A stretch of DNA of 56,917 nucleotides. It comes from Staphylococcus devriesei. Lineage in GTDB: Bacteria > Bacillota > Bacilli > Staphylococcales > Staphylococcaceae. The stretch is taken from assembly GCF_002902625.1 (NCBI RefSeq), contig NZ_PPRG01000009.1, forward strand, positions 1 to 56,917, read 5' to 3'. Below, in pieces: positions 20,461-29,290 of the stretch. The translations under genes and the position numbers were made by a program. Each line of letters begins with the position of its first letter. The stretch's first letter is position 1. The notes beneath the pieces are model-generated. The model was given only the letters and a program-made list of their open reading frames with translations. It was not told the origin of the DNA and made no database searches.

Positions 20461-20474
20461 CAGGGATTTCCCTA
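20461..20474 (-). promoter_or_regulatory. NreC site upstream of nirB
   Basis: CAGGG-ATTT-CCCTA, the closest match here to the staphylococcal NreC dyad, centred about 31 bases upstream of the -35. The 367-base gap 20310-20676 otherwise holds only the chelatase-gene terminator. Confidence 0.7.
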
Positions 20475-20550
20475 ATACTTAATTTTAAGGTTCTAGACGA
20501 TGTTTTAACTGACCAATTTTCAAAACAAAATCCGATCTATTAATCACAAC

Positions 20551-20592
20551 TAAAAAACAATCCAAGGCATATAATTTATGCTTCGGATTGTT
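20551..20592 (-). terminator. Terminator after the sirohydrochlorin chelatase gene
   Basis: A 15-bp stem AACAATCCAAGGCAT/ATGCTTCGGATTGTT with one mismatch, and a six-T run on the minus strand. Confidence 0.8.
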
Positions 20593-20676
20593 CATATTTG
20601 AAGTCTATATCATAATAAAATAAATATTCATTATTACAATTAAGGAAACTAAATCAACATTGAATGTTTCTCTATT

Positions 20677-21390
20677 TTATACCGTTAATTGGGCTAAGCG
20701 CTCGCTAATAATAAGTTTGAGGATATTGTCAAAATTAATAGAAGGTGTGATATGTAACGTGCTTTCTATCTCCATTTCTGAAATGAGACGTTTGACTTTA
20801 TTAACTAGACGTCCATCGTATAGAAACAATGGGACAATGATAAGCTCCTCATATTGTCGCGAAAGTTGATCTAAATCATTTCTAAATGTGATATCTCCAT
20901 ATAATGTACGACTATAAATAGGAGCCTCTTGAGTTAATTTCCCACTAAATTCCTTTAACTCTTCATGTGCTTGCGTGTAGGAAAAGCTACCGTGTGCGAT
21001 TAAAACAATCGCATAATTTTTAGTCTTGTCGATTTGTACATCATTAATACGCTTTTCAACTAAATCTACCATATAGTCATGTGTGCCAAGTGGATCACTG
21101 ATTTCATAACTTATTTCTGGATGAGTATGTTTGATATTTTCTAAAATTTCTGGGATGTCGACAATATAATGCATAGCTGAAAAAATAAGCAGAGGTACGA
21201 CTTTAAAACGTGTTTCCCCCTGTCTAATAAGACGCTCTACAGTCTTCTCGATACTTTTTTCTTCACTCTCAATAAACGCTAATTCATAATCATATGTTTC
21301 GTCACTTAAAAGATGCTCTAAAAATTCCCCGAGCGCTTTATTTTGTTCGCCTTTTCTCATGCCATGAGCTACTAGAATATTAGCTACCAT
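20677..21390 (-). CDS. Sirohydrochlorin chelatase-like protein (CbiX/SirB family)
   Basis: A 237-residue protein with two tandem CbiX halves, each starting with a metal-binding His motif (NILVAHGM near the N-terminus and VLIAHGSF near residue 135). The family inserts Fe2+ (or Co2+) into sirohydrochlorin, the last siroheme step. In S. aureus the equivalent gene between nirB and nirC has been called nirR, as I recall. ATG 21390 is chosen because AAAGGGA lies eight bases upstream; ATG 21408 is possible. It is separated from nirB by a terminator. The frame is intact, but its substrate would come from the disrupted SumT. Confidence 0.8.
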   Translation of the reverse strand: MVANILVAHGMRKGEQNKALGEFLEHLLSDETYDYELAFIESEEKSIEKTVERLIRQGETRFKVVPLLIFSAMHYIVDIPEILENIKHTHPEISYEISDPLGTHDYMVDLVEKRINDVQIDKTKNYAIVLIAHGSFSYTQAHEELKEFSGKLTQEAPIYSRTLYGDITFRNDLDQLSRQYEELIIVPLFLYDGRLVNKVKRLISEMEIESTLHITPSINFDNILKLIISERLAQLTV

Positions 21391-21531
21391 TTCTCTCATC
21401 CCTTTCATTTTCGGAAAATAACACTCTATGTCTGGTTAAACTCTTAATGTTGATTAAAATCATATGTTTTAATTCTTAGTAAGTCAACCTTGATGTGATA
21501 GACTGTCTCATTTTTCAACTTTAATTTACGA

Positions 21532-22353
21532 TTATTTAATGCTTAAACTATCGCGTTGTCCATTCAAATAAGCGTAGACGAGACCTACAAAGATGCCTCC
21601 ACCAATATAGTTACCAATTAAAGCGAAGATGATGTTTTTCGTAACTCCTAATCATGAGACAGCCTCTAAATTATAAAACACCATACCAGCGTATAAGCCC
21701 GCATTAAAGACGACGTGTTCATAACCCATAAAGACAAAGACGATGACACCCGCTGCAATAAAGAACGTTCTTGATAGGCCATCTTTAAATAACATAGACA
21801 CATATATGCCAATATTAATAAAGAAATTACAGAATATCCCTTTAACTAATATATTGAGCCATGTAGATTCTACAGTCTTCATATGTACCGTTTTACTTAA
21901 ACTAGCGACCATTTCTGGCGTCATAATATGTGTACCTTTCATCAAGAGAAATAATATAAAACCGCCTATAATATTCCCCACAAAACAAAATAGAAAGATG
22001 TATAACATTTTCTTGATAGAAAGTGCTTTATAGTACCAACCGACTGTTAAATACATGAAATTGCTTGTTAATAATTCAGAATTTGTTAAGACGATTAAGA
22101 CTAACGCTAAACTAAAAGCTATAGCACCTAATAAGTTAACTAATCCTTCATTGATCCCAGCAAATTGTGTTTTTATTGCTAACATAAACACAGTTACAAT
22201 AGCCAATAAAAATCCTGACATCATGGCTTTTAAAGCATAGCGTCCTGGTGTTTTAAATGCCATAACTTCTTTAGTTTGAACTTGACTTACCGCCGCTTCA
22301 ACGATATCGCGTGTCGCATGAGTATCGTTAATTGTTTTTTTATTTTCTAACAT
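21532..22353 (-). pseudogene. nirC: Formate/nitrite channel (NirC/FocA family), interrupted by an in-frame stop
   Basis: The full frame encodes 273 residues from ATG 22353 (preceded by GGGGGAG), the usual FNT length. A TGA at 21652-21654 lies in the expected Trp of AVS-W-LGVTKNIIFALIGNYIGGG. The frame then runs unbroken through IFVGLVYAYLNGQRD to TAA 21532. A TGG to TGA change explains it. The truncated product lacks the sixth membrane helix (GNYIGGGIFVGLVYAY), needed to close the pore. It would move nitrite into the cell for NirBD. Upstream parts of the fold (membrane segments, NIGGFILFLL) are normal. This is the fourth damaged gene of the nitrate/nitrite module. Confidence 0.92.
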
Positions 22354-22574
22354 ATGTAACTCCCCCAATCTCAATATAATACTTTTCATTATATAGTTTT
22401 AATTTACTCGTTCATAGGAGTAGTGTTAAATTTTATAAATAAAAAGGACCGATACAGATATTTAGGGAGCGAAAATCAACCGTATCATTATTTCAGTTAA
22501 AAATGCCAAAAATAAAAGCTGAACCATTATTATATTAATAGCTCAGCCTCTAATCTCTATTCAATTTCTAGTGC

Positions 22575-22754
22575 TTACCCTCTTTTGAATTTAGATAAGT
22601 AGTGTAAGCCACTAGCGAATATGCCATAACCCAATGCTGTTCTTAAGACGTATTTAACAACGCTATTATTTAAGCATTTAGAGTTAAATATTAATGTAGG
22701 TATTAATGTACTAACGGAAAATAATGCTAGTACTTTCAAGTATCTTTGGTTCAC
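22575..22754 (-). CDS. Small hypothetical protein (59 aa), possibly membrane-associated
   Basis: A short frame from GTG 22754 with AAAGGGG eight to nine bases upstream. The product begins NQRYLKVLALFSVSTLIPTL, with one hydrophobic segment (about 5-24), and ends SGLHYLSKFKRG. Codon use looks like the neighbours and a hairpin follows in the gap before the nirC-type gene. I do not recognise a family and assign no function. The ribosome site and clean frame make it more likely real than not. Confidence 0.55.
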   Translation of the reverse strand: MNQRYLKVLALFSVSTLIPTLIFNSKCLNNSVVKYVLRTALGYGIFASGLHYLSKFKRG

Positions 22755-22814
22755 ATTATCAACCCCTTTTCTCCTACATTATAACTTAATTTTTATTTTA
22801 TAAATTTGACATAC

Positions 22815-23294
22815 TTATGACTTTTTATTTTTTAATAGGGCATCAAGTTGGTCAAGCGTAGCGTTCATACCGGCTTCCACGCCCATATTCAGTGCACCTT
22901 CAGCCGCTTCTTTAGTTGGAAAAATAGATGTTGATGTAATTGTCGTTCTATTACCGTCTTGCGCCTCAAAATCTAAATATACTTGCATACCCGGTAAGCG
23001 TGTATCTTTCTCTCCTTGAGGTGTCGCAAAGAAGTCAAGATATTCAATATGATAAGGCTGATTAATAGTTTTATATTCAGTTAATGTATAACTAGTATGT
23101 TCAGAAGTTTCAATTGCAAAGAAAGCTTCTCCACCTTCTACTACATTAAATTTGAATACTTTTGTTTTAGCACTTTGCGGGTGAAACCATTGTTCGAACA
23201 ATTCTTTAGTAGTATAAGCTTTAAACACTTCATTAATCGACGCCTCAAAAGTTCTAGTAAAAATGATTTTATTATCTTTCACTTCTATTGTCAT
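22815..23294 (-). CDS. SRPBCC/AHSA1-family protein
   Basis: A 159-residue START-like helix-grip protein of the AHSA1 (activator of Hsp90 ATPase homologue 1-like) type. It has the typical opening FTRTFEASINEVFKAYTTKELFEQWFHP and closing GWxxxLDxL-like MNATLDQLDALL. Such proteins bind hydrophobic ligands in a cavity; the bacterial functions are mostly unknown. AAGGGAG precedes the ATG. It is transcribed alone. Confidence 0.82.
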   Translation of the reverse strand: MTIEVKDNKIIFTRTFEASINEVFKAYTTKELFEQWFHPQSAKTKVFKFNVVEGGEAFFAIETSEHTSYTLTEYKTINQPYHIEYLDFFATPQGEKDTRLPGMQVYLDFEAQDGNRTTITSTSIFPTKEAAEGALNMGVEAGMNATLDQLDALLKNKKS

Positions 23295-23467
23295 CGTATG
23301 TCTCCCTTATTTTCATAGCTTTATACCTCATAATATAACATTCTTTCTACACTATAGTAACAAAGGAGTTGGATAAAAAACTAATTTCTAGGAGATTGAA
23401 GTATTGATTATTTGTGCTTTGGAGAAACGATAAATGGTGTCCCTACTTTTGTCTAAAAAATGAAAAA

Positions 23468-23503
23468 GAGCCAGTACAAGGCATTATTACCTCATACTGA
23501 CTC
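23468..23503 (-). terminator. Terminator of the YceI-family gene
   Basis: GAGCCAGTA/TACTGACTC stem with inner pairs, followed on the minus strand by TTTTTCATTTTTT. Just upstream (23424-23450) lies a degenerate copy of the short hairpin repeat also found at 33.85 and 52.34 kb. Confidence 0.7.
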
Positions 23504-23525
23504 ACAACGTACTTAAGAATTGATA

Positions 23526-24041
23526 TTATTCTTCGATAGGGAATTCTAAATCGAATTCAACATCTAAATCTTTACCTAATAAGAAACCACCTGTTTCAAG
23601 TTGTTGGTTGAATGTGATTTCATATTTTTCACGATTAATACTACCAGTAATTACAAAACCAGCAGTGTTTTTACCGTTTAAAGGATTTAAACTAATACCT
23701 TTATAATCTAAATCGAATGTTTCTTCTTGTGTTTGGTCTTTGATAGTTAAATTACCAGTTACTGAATTCTCGTTTACTTTTGTAATTTCAAATTTAATTT
23801 TAGGATAGTTTTCAACATCTAAGAAGTCTGCACTTTTAAGATGATTATCACGATCTTTCACTTTAGTATCGATTGAATTAGCTTGAATTACAAACATACC
23901 TTGTAATGAACTTAAATCATTAAAATCACCTGTGATATCAGCGTCGAATTCATTAAAACGACCCTTAACGTTTGATACTACTAAATGTTGAATAGAAAAG
24001 TTTACTCCTGAATGTACTGGATCTAAATTAAAATTAGCCAT
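23526..24041 (-). CDS. YceI-family polyisoprenoid-binding-like protein
   Basis: A 171-residue lipocalin-like beta barrel of the YceI family. FNLDPVHSGVNFSIQHLVVSNVKGRF at the start and the HLKSADFLDVENYPKI segment are diagnostic. There is no signal peptide, as in staphylococcal homologues, so it should be cytoplasmic. Relatives bind long-chain isoprenoids or amphiphiles; the role here is not known. GGAGG precedes the ATG and a terminator follows. Confidence 0.87.
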   Translation of the reverse strand: MANFNLDPVHSGVNFSIQHLVVSNVKGRFNEFDADITGDFNDLSSLQGMFVIQANSIDTKVKDRDNHLKSADFLDVENYPKIKFEITKVNENSVTGNLTIKDQTQEETFDLDYKGISLNPLNGKNTAGFVITGSINREKYEITFNQQLETGGFLLGKDLDVEFDLEFPIEE

Positions 24042-24184
24042 GCTTACATACCTCCAATAATTTAAATTATGAAACTACAACTAAGAATCAGTTTTATAGT
24101 TTATATATTTATTATACTTAGTATAGTAAATCAACTATAGGTAGATTACAAGTAAGAAGGTTTGAAGCTAATTTATTCCTTAAT

Positions 24185-25780
24185 TTAGTGCGCCATCATT
24201 TCTTCTTTAATTTCATCTTTATCTAATGATGAAGGATAATATGTTGGCCAATTATCCATTTCTTTAAGCAATTTATCATTGTCATCTCCCATAAAGATGT
24301 GGAAGTGTTCTGCTTTTTTAGGTGCAATATTATGATCGCTAAATTGAACATAAGTTGGTAGGTTTTTATCTTTTCCATCAGTATTAGCTAACTTAAAGAT
24401 GTATCTTACACCACGATTACCTTTTTCATATTTTAAAATCTTTTTACCAACGTATTCGTATTCACCAGTTTCTTTATTCCCTTTTCTTTCAAAAGTAATG
24501 TTATTTCCTTTGATGTTTATATTAGTTACATCTGTTTTATAACCTTTTTCATAGTAAGCTTTATATTCTTTAGCTGACATTGAATCATCGTCTTCTGCTT
24601 TATGTTTCATAACTTCGTCTAAGTCACCATTTTTTAAATATGGATAAACTGATTGCCATTGACCTTCATAATCTGATAATTGGCGATCTTTTACTTGACT
24701 GTCTTTAAAGTAGCCGTCTGAAATAGCTTTATCATGTTTTTTGGCTGCTTTAGTATCTTCTATTTTAGTATTAGTATTTAATGCTTTATCTAACGCTTTA
24801 ATATTTTCTTTCATTAATGACTGATAGCTTATACTGTCATCTTTAACTTGGTCTTTATTTAATGATTCCATATTATAGAATTTCAATGGCTCTGCATCAG
24901 TTTCTTTTCTAATTGTTTCAGTCACTTTATTAGCTACATTATCTTCATATAATATGTATTTAACGTTGTTATCATTAATTTCTTTAACTAGTCGTGTTAA
25001 TTCTTTTTGAGATGGGTCTTCCGCGTTCATATTTTGAATACCTTTTTGAACAAAACCATAACGATCAGCTAAATAACCTAATGATTCATGAGAAATAAAT
25101 ACTGCATTACCTTGCTTATCTTTAGTGATATCTTTCATTTTAGAATCAATGTCATTTAAATCTTTCACTAATTTTTTATAGTTTTTTTCGTATTCAGCTT
25201 TGTTATCTGGATCTTTTTTAACTAATTGATCTTTAATTTCTTTTGCGAACACTTCATCTCTCTTAGGATCTAACCAAACGTGAGGGTCATAGCCACCGTG
25301 GTGGTGATGATGTTCATGTTCTTCGCCGTGTTCATGTTCTTCGCCGTGTTCATGCTCTTCGCCGTGTTCATGTTCTTCACCGTGTTCGTGTTGATCAGTT
25401 AAGAATTTTGATTTATCTAAACCATCTTGAAGAGATAATTTTTTCTTATCATCTTTCATAGTTGATGCTACTTTTTTCGCAACTGGATCTAAATCGTCCC
25501 CTGTATATACAAATAAATCTGATTTATTTGCTTTTAAAATGTCTTTTTGTGTTGGCTCATAGTCATGTAAATCTGTACCTGCTGGATAAATTGATGATAC
25601 GTTGACATGTTTACCACCAATTTGCTCAGTAAATGACTTTAATGGATAAACAGTAGTTGTAACACTTATCTTGCCATCTTGTTTTCCGTCGCCCTGCTTA
25701 TTATCATCTTGTTTTCCACAAGCCACAAGGCTAAGCACTAAGACAGCAACTAAAGCTACTATACCTATAACTTTTTTCAT
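24185..25780 (-). CDS. adcA: Zinc-binding lipoprotein AdcA with ZinT domain
   Basis: A 531-residue zinc-uptake lipoprotein. It has a lipobox LVAC with Cys21, then a cluster A-I substrate-binding domain (about 37-335) with zinc ligands near His72, His167 (DPHVWLDP) and the His of FISHESLG. A His-rich loop spans residues 130-161, built from HEHGEE repeats. A C-terminal ZinT domain (about 350-531) starts near QLSDYEGQWQSVYPYL. It captures Zn2+ outside the membrane for an ABC permease not present in this window. A Zur box lies 14 bases upstream of the ATG. Confidence 0.94.
   Translation of the reverse strand: MKKVIGIVALVAVLVLSLVACGKQDDNKQGDGKQDGKISVTTTVYPLKSFTEQIGGKHVNVSSIYPAGTDLHDYEPTQKDILKANKSDLFVYTGDDLDPVAKKVASTMKDDKKKLSLQDGLDKSKFLTDQHEHGEEHEHGEEHEHGEEHEHGEEHEHHHHHGGYDPHVWLDPKRDEVFAKEIKDQLVKKDPDNKAEYEKNYKKLVKDLNDIDSKMKDITKDKQGNAVFISHESLGYLADRYGFVQKGIQNMNAEDPSQKELTRLVKEINDNNVKYILYEDNVANKVTETIRKETDAEPLKFYNMESLNKDQVKDDSISYQSLMKENIKALDKALNTNTKIEDTKAAKKHDKAISDGYFKDSQVKDRQLSDYEGQWQSVYPYLKNGDLDEVMKHKAEDDDSMSAKEYKAYYEKGYKTDVTNINIKGNNITFERKGNKETGEYEYVGKKILKYEKGNRGVRYIFKLANTDGKDKNLPTYVQFSDHNIAPKKAEHFHIFMGDDNDKLLKEMDNWPTYYPSSLDKDEIKEEMMAH
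25312..25391 (-). repeat. 18-bp tandem repeat coding the AdcA His-rich loop
   Basis: About four near-identical 18-base units, each coding HEHGEE, followed by a His run. Copy number can change by slippage without breaking the frame. Confidence 0.85.
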
Positions 25781-25793
25781 AATGCCCCCTCCT

Positions 25794-25814
25794 AAATAGT
25801 AATGATTACGATTA
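25794..25814 (-). promoter_or_regulatory. Zur box upstream of adcA
   Basis: A 21-bp palindrome centred on GTAATGATTAC, matching about 19 of 21 positions of the Firmicute Zur consensus as I recall it. It lies just before the AGGAGGGGG ribosome site, so zinc-loaded Zur would shut off adcA. Confidence 0.82.
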
Positions 25815-25981
25815 AAAATTATATCCTTAATTTCATAAAATTACAAGACTATATTTGTGAATCAACTTAGAAGAGTGCAATTTAAATTATTAAACAACAC
25901 CAAATTTTAGTTTTCCAACTAAAATACTCCCTCTATAGTTCCACCTTTATCGATGAAGACTACGAGGGAGTATATATAAAC

Positions 25982-26578
25982 TTATAAATGCTTCTTCCAA
26001 CCTTTAACGGTATATGGATCTTCAACCTTTTTACCATTAATAAAAACAGTAGGTACAGATTTAATATGATTCTCTTTAGTTAGCTTTTTCTGTTGTTCTG
26101 CTTTTTTCCATGAGTCACTATCTTTTGTTTTATACTCTTTTTTTATTTTAGCTTTTTGTTGTGCTGGAATATCTAATTTATCAATTTCTTTATCAAGGAA
26201 GGTTTCAGTTAACCATTTTTTATCTTCATCTTGTTGTTGTGTAAAAATATGATGTTGAAAAGTTAAATATGCTTTTGGCGCAATTTTTTGTACAGCATTG
26301 CCTGCTCTAGACCCTACTATTGAATCCTTAGCTAAAAAACCTGCATTGATAAATTCGTATTCTACTTTGTTTGTATCAATGTAGTCTTCTTTTATCGTAG
26401 GCATGACTTTATCTTCAACTTTTTTACAATAAGGACACTTAAAATCGCCATACTCAACGATTAAAATCTTATCATTTTTAGTCTTTGTTGGCCTTTTCTC
26501 TTCTTTATTCTTTGAACAAGCGCCAATAATTATTAGAAGAATCGCCAATACGCTTATCATTAAAACTATTGTTCTCAT
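25982..26578 (-). CDS. dsbA: Thiol-disulfide oxidoreductase DsbA (lipoprotein)
   Basis: A 198-residue lipoprotein. Signal peptide with lipobox IGAC (Cys21), thioredoxin-fold active site CPYC (Cys48, Cys51), and the cis-proline loop SVPTVFING. Length and sequence closely follow S. aureus DsbA, which sits on the outer face of the membrane and oxidises thiols of exported proteins. AAAGGAG precedes the ATG. It is followed by a 200-base gap before adcA; the DUF4467-type gene lies immediately upstream in the same direction (25 bases), suggesting co-transcription. Confidence 0.9.
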   Translation of the reverse strand: MRTIVLMISVLAILLIIIGACSKNKEEKRPTKTKNDKILIVEYGDFKCPYCKKVEDKVMPTIKEDYIDTNKVEYEFINAGFLAKDSIVGSRAGNAVQKIAPKAYLTFQHHIFTQQQDEDKKWLTETFLDKEIDKLDIPAQQKAKIKKEYKTKDSDSWKKAEQQKKLTKENHIKSVPTVFINGKKVEDPYTVKGWKKHL

Positions 26579-26603
26579 AGGTGCTCCTTTAGAAATTTAT
26601 ATA

Positions 26604-26963
26604 TTAACTCATATTTTCTTCTTTATAATCAGCATCGTGTGTACCAATATATTTCTTAGTATCAAAGTTTTCTAGATAATGTGCTTTTTTCCCATTAAAT
26701 TGATACATATAGTAATGAACTTCTTCATTGTTACTTAATGGCTTATATGCAAGTACTACATATTTTCCATCTTCGTAGACATAGATGTTCGCTTCTTTTT
26801 TATCAAAATGCTTCACAACATCGCCCTTTTCTTTTTCAGCCATTTGTTCTTGCTTTTGATCTTGTAATTTAACTGCTTTATCTATCTTATCTGTATATTT
26901 ATCATTTCCGCAGCCAGCCACTAATATCATACAGACGATTAGCGCTAAAATTAATCTTTTCAT
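26604..26963 (-). CDS. DUF4467-type cystatin-fold lipoprotein
   Basis: A 119-residue lipoprotein with signal MKRLILALIVCMILVAGC (lipid-modified Cys18). A short domain follows, with KIDKAVKLQDQKQ and NIYVYEDGKYVVLAYKP, which matches the DUF4467 cystatin-like lipoproteins of staphylococci. ATG 26963 is chosen over an earlier in-frame start because TAGGAG precedes it and the signal peptide then starts correctly. Function unknown. It lies 25 bases upstream of dsbA. Confidence 0.78.
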   Translation of the reverse strand: MKRLILALIVCMILVAGCGNDKYTDKIDKAVKLQDQKQEQMAEKEKGDVVKHFDKKEANIYVYEDGKYVVLAYKPLSNNEEVHYYMYQFNGKKAHYLENFDTKKYIGTHDADYKEENMS

Positions 26964-27220
26964 ACATTCACTCCTAATGCTCAATTCGGTATATTACTTT
27001 AATTATACTTCTATTGTAAGTACTATCATACAATGCTTTTACAATATGCGCCAGGTCATCAAATATCAAATTTTCAATAGTTAAGTAGTACATTCTTTCA
27101 CAATCAATTTTCACCTACTACTAAAGTATTACTCAATATACTAACTAAATATGTGTAATAACATAGCTAGTTTGATAAAATAGATAAGAATTCTTATAAA
27201 TGATAGAGGAGTAGATTACC

Positions 27221-28465
27221 ATGAAATTCGAGACTTTAACCCCGGAGGAATTTGAGAAATTTACAACTGAAAATTTCTCCCATTATACACAGTCCCGTAT
27301 ACATTATGAAAATAGAAATAAAATGAGAAATGATGTACACGTAGTCGGTGTTAAAGATGACAACGGGAACGTGATTGCCGGAACTTTAATGACTGAAGCG
27401 CGCTCATTGAAGTTCTTTAAATATTTTTATACTCATCGTGGACCAGTGATGGATTACAGTGATATTGAATTAGTTCACTTTTTCTTTAAGTCCTTAACAG
27501 CTTACTTAAAAAAACATAACTGCTTATATATCCTAGTAGATCCATATATATTGGAGAATTTACGTAATGCAGATGGAGAAATTCTGGAAAGTTACGATAA
27601 CCGAGCAGTTATAAAAACGCTAGAAGATTTAGGTTATAAACATCAAGGCTGGTCAGTTGGTTATAGTACGATGAGTCAAATCCGTTGGTTGTCTGTACTT
27701 GATCTTAAAGATAAAACAGAAGACCAATTAATGAAAGAAATGGATTATCAAACACGACGTAATATTAAAAAAACATATGAAATGGGCGTAAAGGTAAGAA
27801 CATTGCCTATCGAGGAAACAGATACTTTCTTCGAATTATTCCAAATGGCCGAAGAAAAACATGGCTTTAAATTTAGAGATAAACCATATTTTTATGATAT
27901 GCAAAAAACATATGAAGACCATGCTATGTTAAAACTGGCCTATATCGATTTAAAAGAATATTTATCAACGCTTCAACAAAAGCAAGACGATTTAGCACAA
28001 CAATTAGCTGAAGTCGAGGAAGCGTTAAAAGAAAGCCCTAATTCTAAGAAAAATAAAAATAAACGCACTCAGGTTCAACAACAATTTGATAGTAATGAAC
28101 GTAAAGTTAACCAAACAAAAGAAAAGATTGCTGCAGAAGGCGAAATCTTAAACTTAGCGGCCGCACTTTATCTTTACAATGATCATGAAGTTTATTATCT
28201 ATCCAGTGGTTCTAACCCTAAATATAATGAATACATGGGCGCATATCGACTACAATGGGATATGATTAAATTTGCTAAAGAACATAACATTGACCGTTAC
28301 AACTTTTATGGTATTACAGGCGACTTTAGTGAAGATGCTGAAGATTATGGTGTACAACAGTTTAAAAAAGGCTTTAACGCTAACGTCTACGAATATATTG
28401 GTGACTTTATCAAACCTATTAAACCATTCGCTTATCAAGTTAAACAATTACTAGAACGTAGATAA
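27221..28465 (+). CDS. fmhA: FemABX-family peptidyltransferase, FmhA-like
   Basis: A 414-residue FemABX protein: two GNAT-like subdomains with a long coiled-coil arm (about residues 245-305, rich in K/E/Q) inserted in the second, as in FemA. RRNIKKTYEMGVKV and YNFYGITGDF are family motifs. These enzymes add amino acids from tRNA to the lysine side chain of lipid II in cell wall cross-bridges. The position between dsbA and the tcy operon fits S. aureus fmhA, whose substrate role is less clear than FemA/FemB. AGAGGAG precedes the ATG. Confidence 0.85.
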   Translation: MKFETLTPEEFEKFTTENFSHYTQSRIHYENRNKMRNDVHVVGVKDDNGNVIAGTLMTEARSLKFFKYFYTHRGPVMDYSDIELVHFFFKSLTAYLKKHNCLYILVDPYILENLRNADGEILESYDNRAVIKTLEDLGYKHQGWSVGYSTMSQIRWLSVLDLKDKTEDQLMKEMDYQTRRNIKKTYEMGVKVRTLPIEETDTFFELFQMAEEKHGFKFRDKPYFYDMQKTYEDHAMLKLAYIDLKEYLSTLQQKQDDLAQQLAEVEEALKESPNSKKNKNKRTQVQQQFDSNERKVNQTKEKIAAEGEILNLAAALYLYNDHEVYYLSSGSNPKYNEYMGAYRLQWDMIKFAKEHNIDRYNFYGITGDFSEDAEDYGVQQFKKGFNANVYEYIGDFIKPIKPFAYQVKQLLERR

Positions 28466-28501
28466 CTGATAATCTAACCTACTTAATTCTTATAAAATAA
28501 A

Positions 28502-28544
28502 TAAACCTCCGATTGAAATTTAAATTGTTTCAATCGGAGGTTTA
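28502..28544. terminator. Bidirectional terminator between fmhA and tcyC
   Basis: A perfect 17-bp stem (28502-28518 with 28528-28544) between convergent genes. Confidence 0.88.
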
Positions 28545-28561
28545 ACTATTCTTTGTTTATA

Positions 28562-29290
28562 TTATTCATTGATAACATTAAGGAAACGACGTAATTCCTC
28601 AGTTTTTGGATGATTAAACACCTCTTCTGGTGAACCTTGTTCGCCGATTAATCCTTCATGAATAAAGACCACTTTATTAGACACTTGTTGTGCGAAACGC
28701 ATTTCATGCGTAACAATTACCATTGTCATACCTTCATCGGCTAATTCTTTAATAACTTTTAATACATCTTTAACCAATTCAGGATCTAATGCAGAGGTCG
28801 GTTCATCGAACAACATTACTTTAGGATTCATTGCTAATGCTCTAGCGATAGCTACACGTTGTTGCTGTCCACCAGACAAGGCATGAGGACGTTGATCTTT
28901 TACACTTGTTAGTCCAACTTTTTCTAATAAGCTTAATGCTCTTTCTCTTGCTTCAGCTTTGTTTATCTTCTTAACTGTGATTAAGCCTTCCATCACATTT
29001 TCCAAAGCAGATTTATGCGGGAAAAGGTTATAGCTTTGGAAGACCATACCTGATTGTTTACGCACATTAATTTGAGACTTTTTGTTGTCAGCCGTATAAC
29101 TTTCACCATTAACAGTCACATTACCTTTAGTAGGTATTTCGAGGGCATTAATCATACGTAGCAATGTTGTTTTACCGGAGCCAGATCGGCCTACAAGCGT
29201 CACGACTTCTCCTTTTTCAACATTTAAATCAATACCTTTAATGACTTCTTTATCATTGAATGATTTATGGATACCACTTAATTCAATCAT
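28562..29290 (-). CDS. tcyC: Cystine/amino acid ABC transporter ATPase
   Basis: A 242-residue ABC ATPase of the polar amino acid type. Walker [11 protein letters not shown], signature [15 protein letters not shown], Walker [15 protein letters not shown] and the switch His (VTHEM) are all present. It powers uptake with the adjacent permease and lipoprotein. Its start overlaps the permease stop by four bases. S. aureus has tcyABC for cystine at this locus next to gpmA, as I recall; the substrate is inferred from that synteny. Confidence 0.88.
   Translation of the reverse strand: MIELSGIHKSFNDKEVIKGIDLNVEKGEVVTLVGRSGSGKTTLLRMINALEIPTKGNVTVNGESYTADNKKSQINVRKQSGMVFQSYNLFPHKSALENVMEGLITVKKINKAEARERALSLLEKVGLTSVKDQRPHALSGGQQQRVAIARALAMNPKVMLFDEPTSALDPELVKDVLKVIKELADEGMTMVIVTHEMRFAQQVSNKVVFIHEGLIGEQGSPEEVFNHPKTEELRRFLNVINE

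Noticed and set aside
6822..22353. A new anaerobic respiratory system
   Set aside because: The genes are the known staphylococcal nar-nre-nir module in its usual order; the novelty lies in its damage, not in new components.
22440..22545. A fifth copy of the two-hairpin repeat
   Set aside because: Only short pieces (TTAGGGAGCG and the AGCTGAACCA...GCTCAGCCT end) resemble it; the two diagnostic stems are missing.
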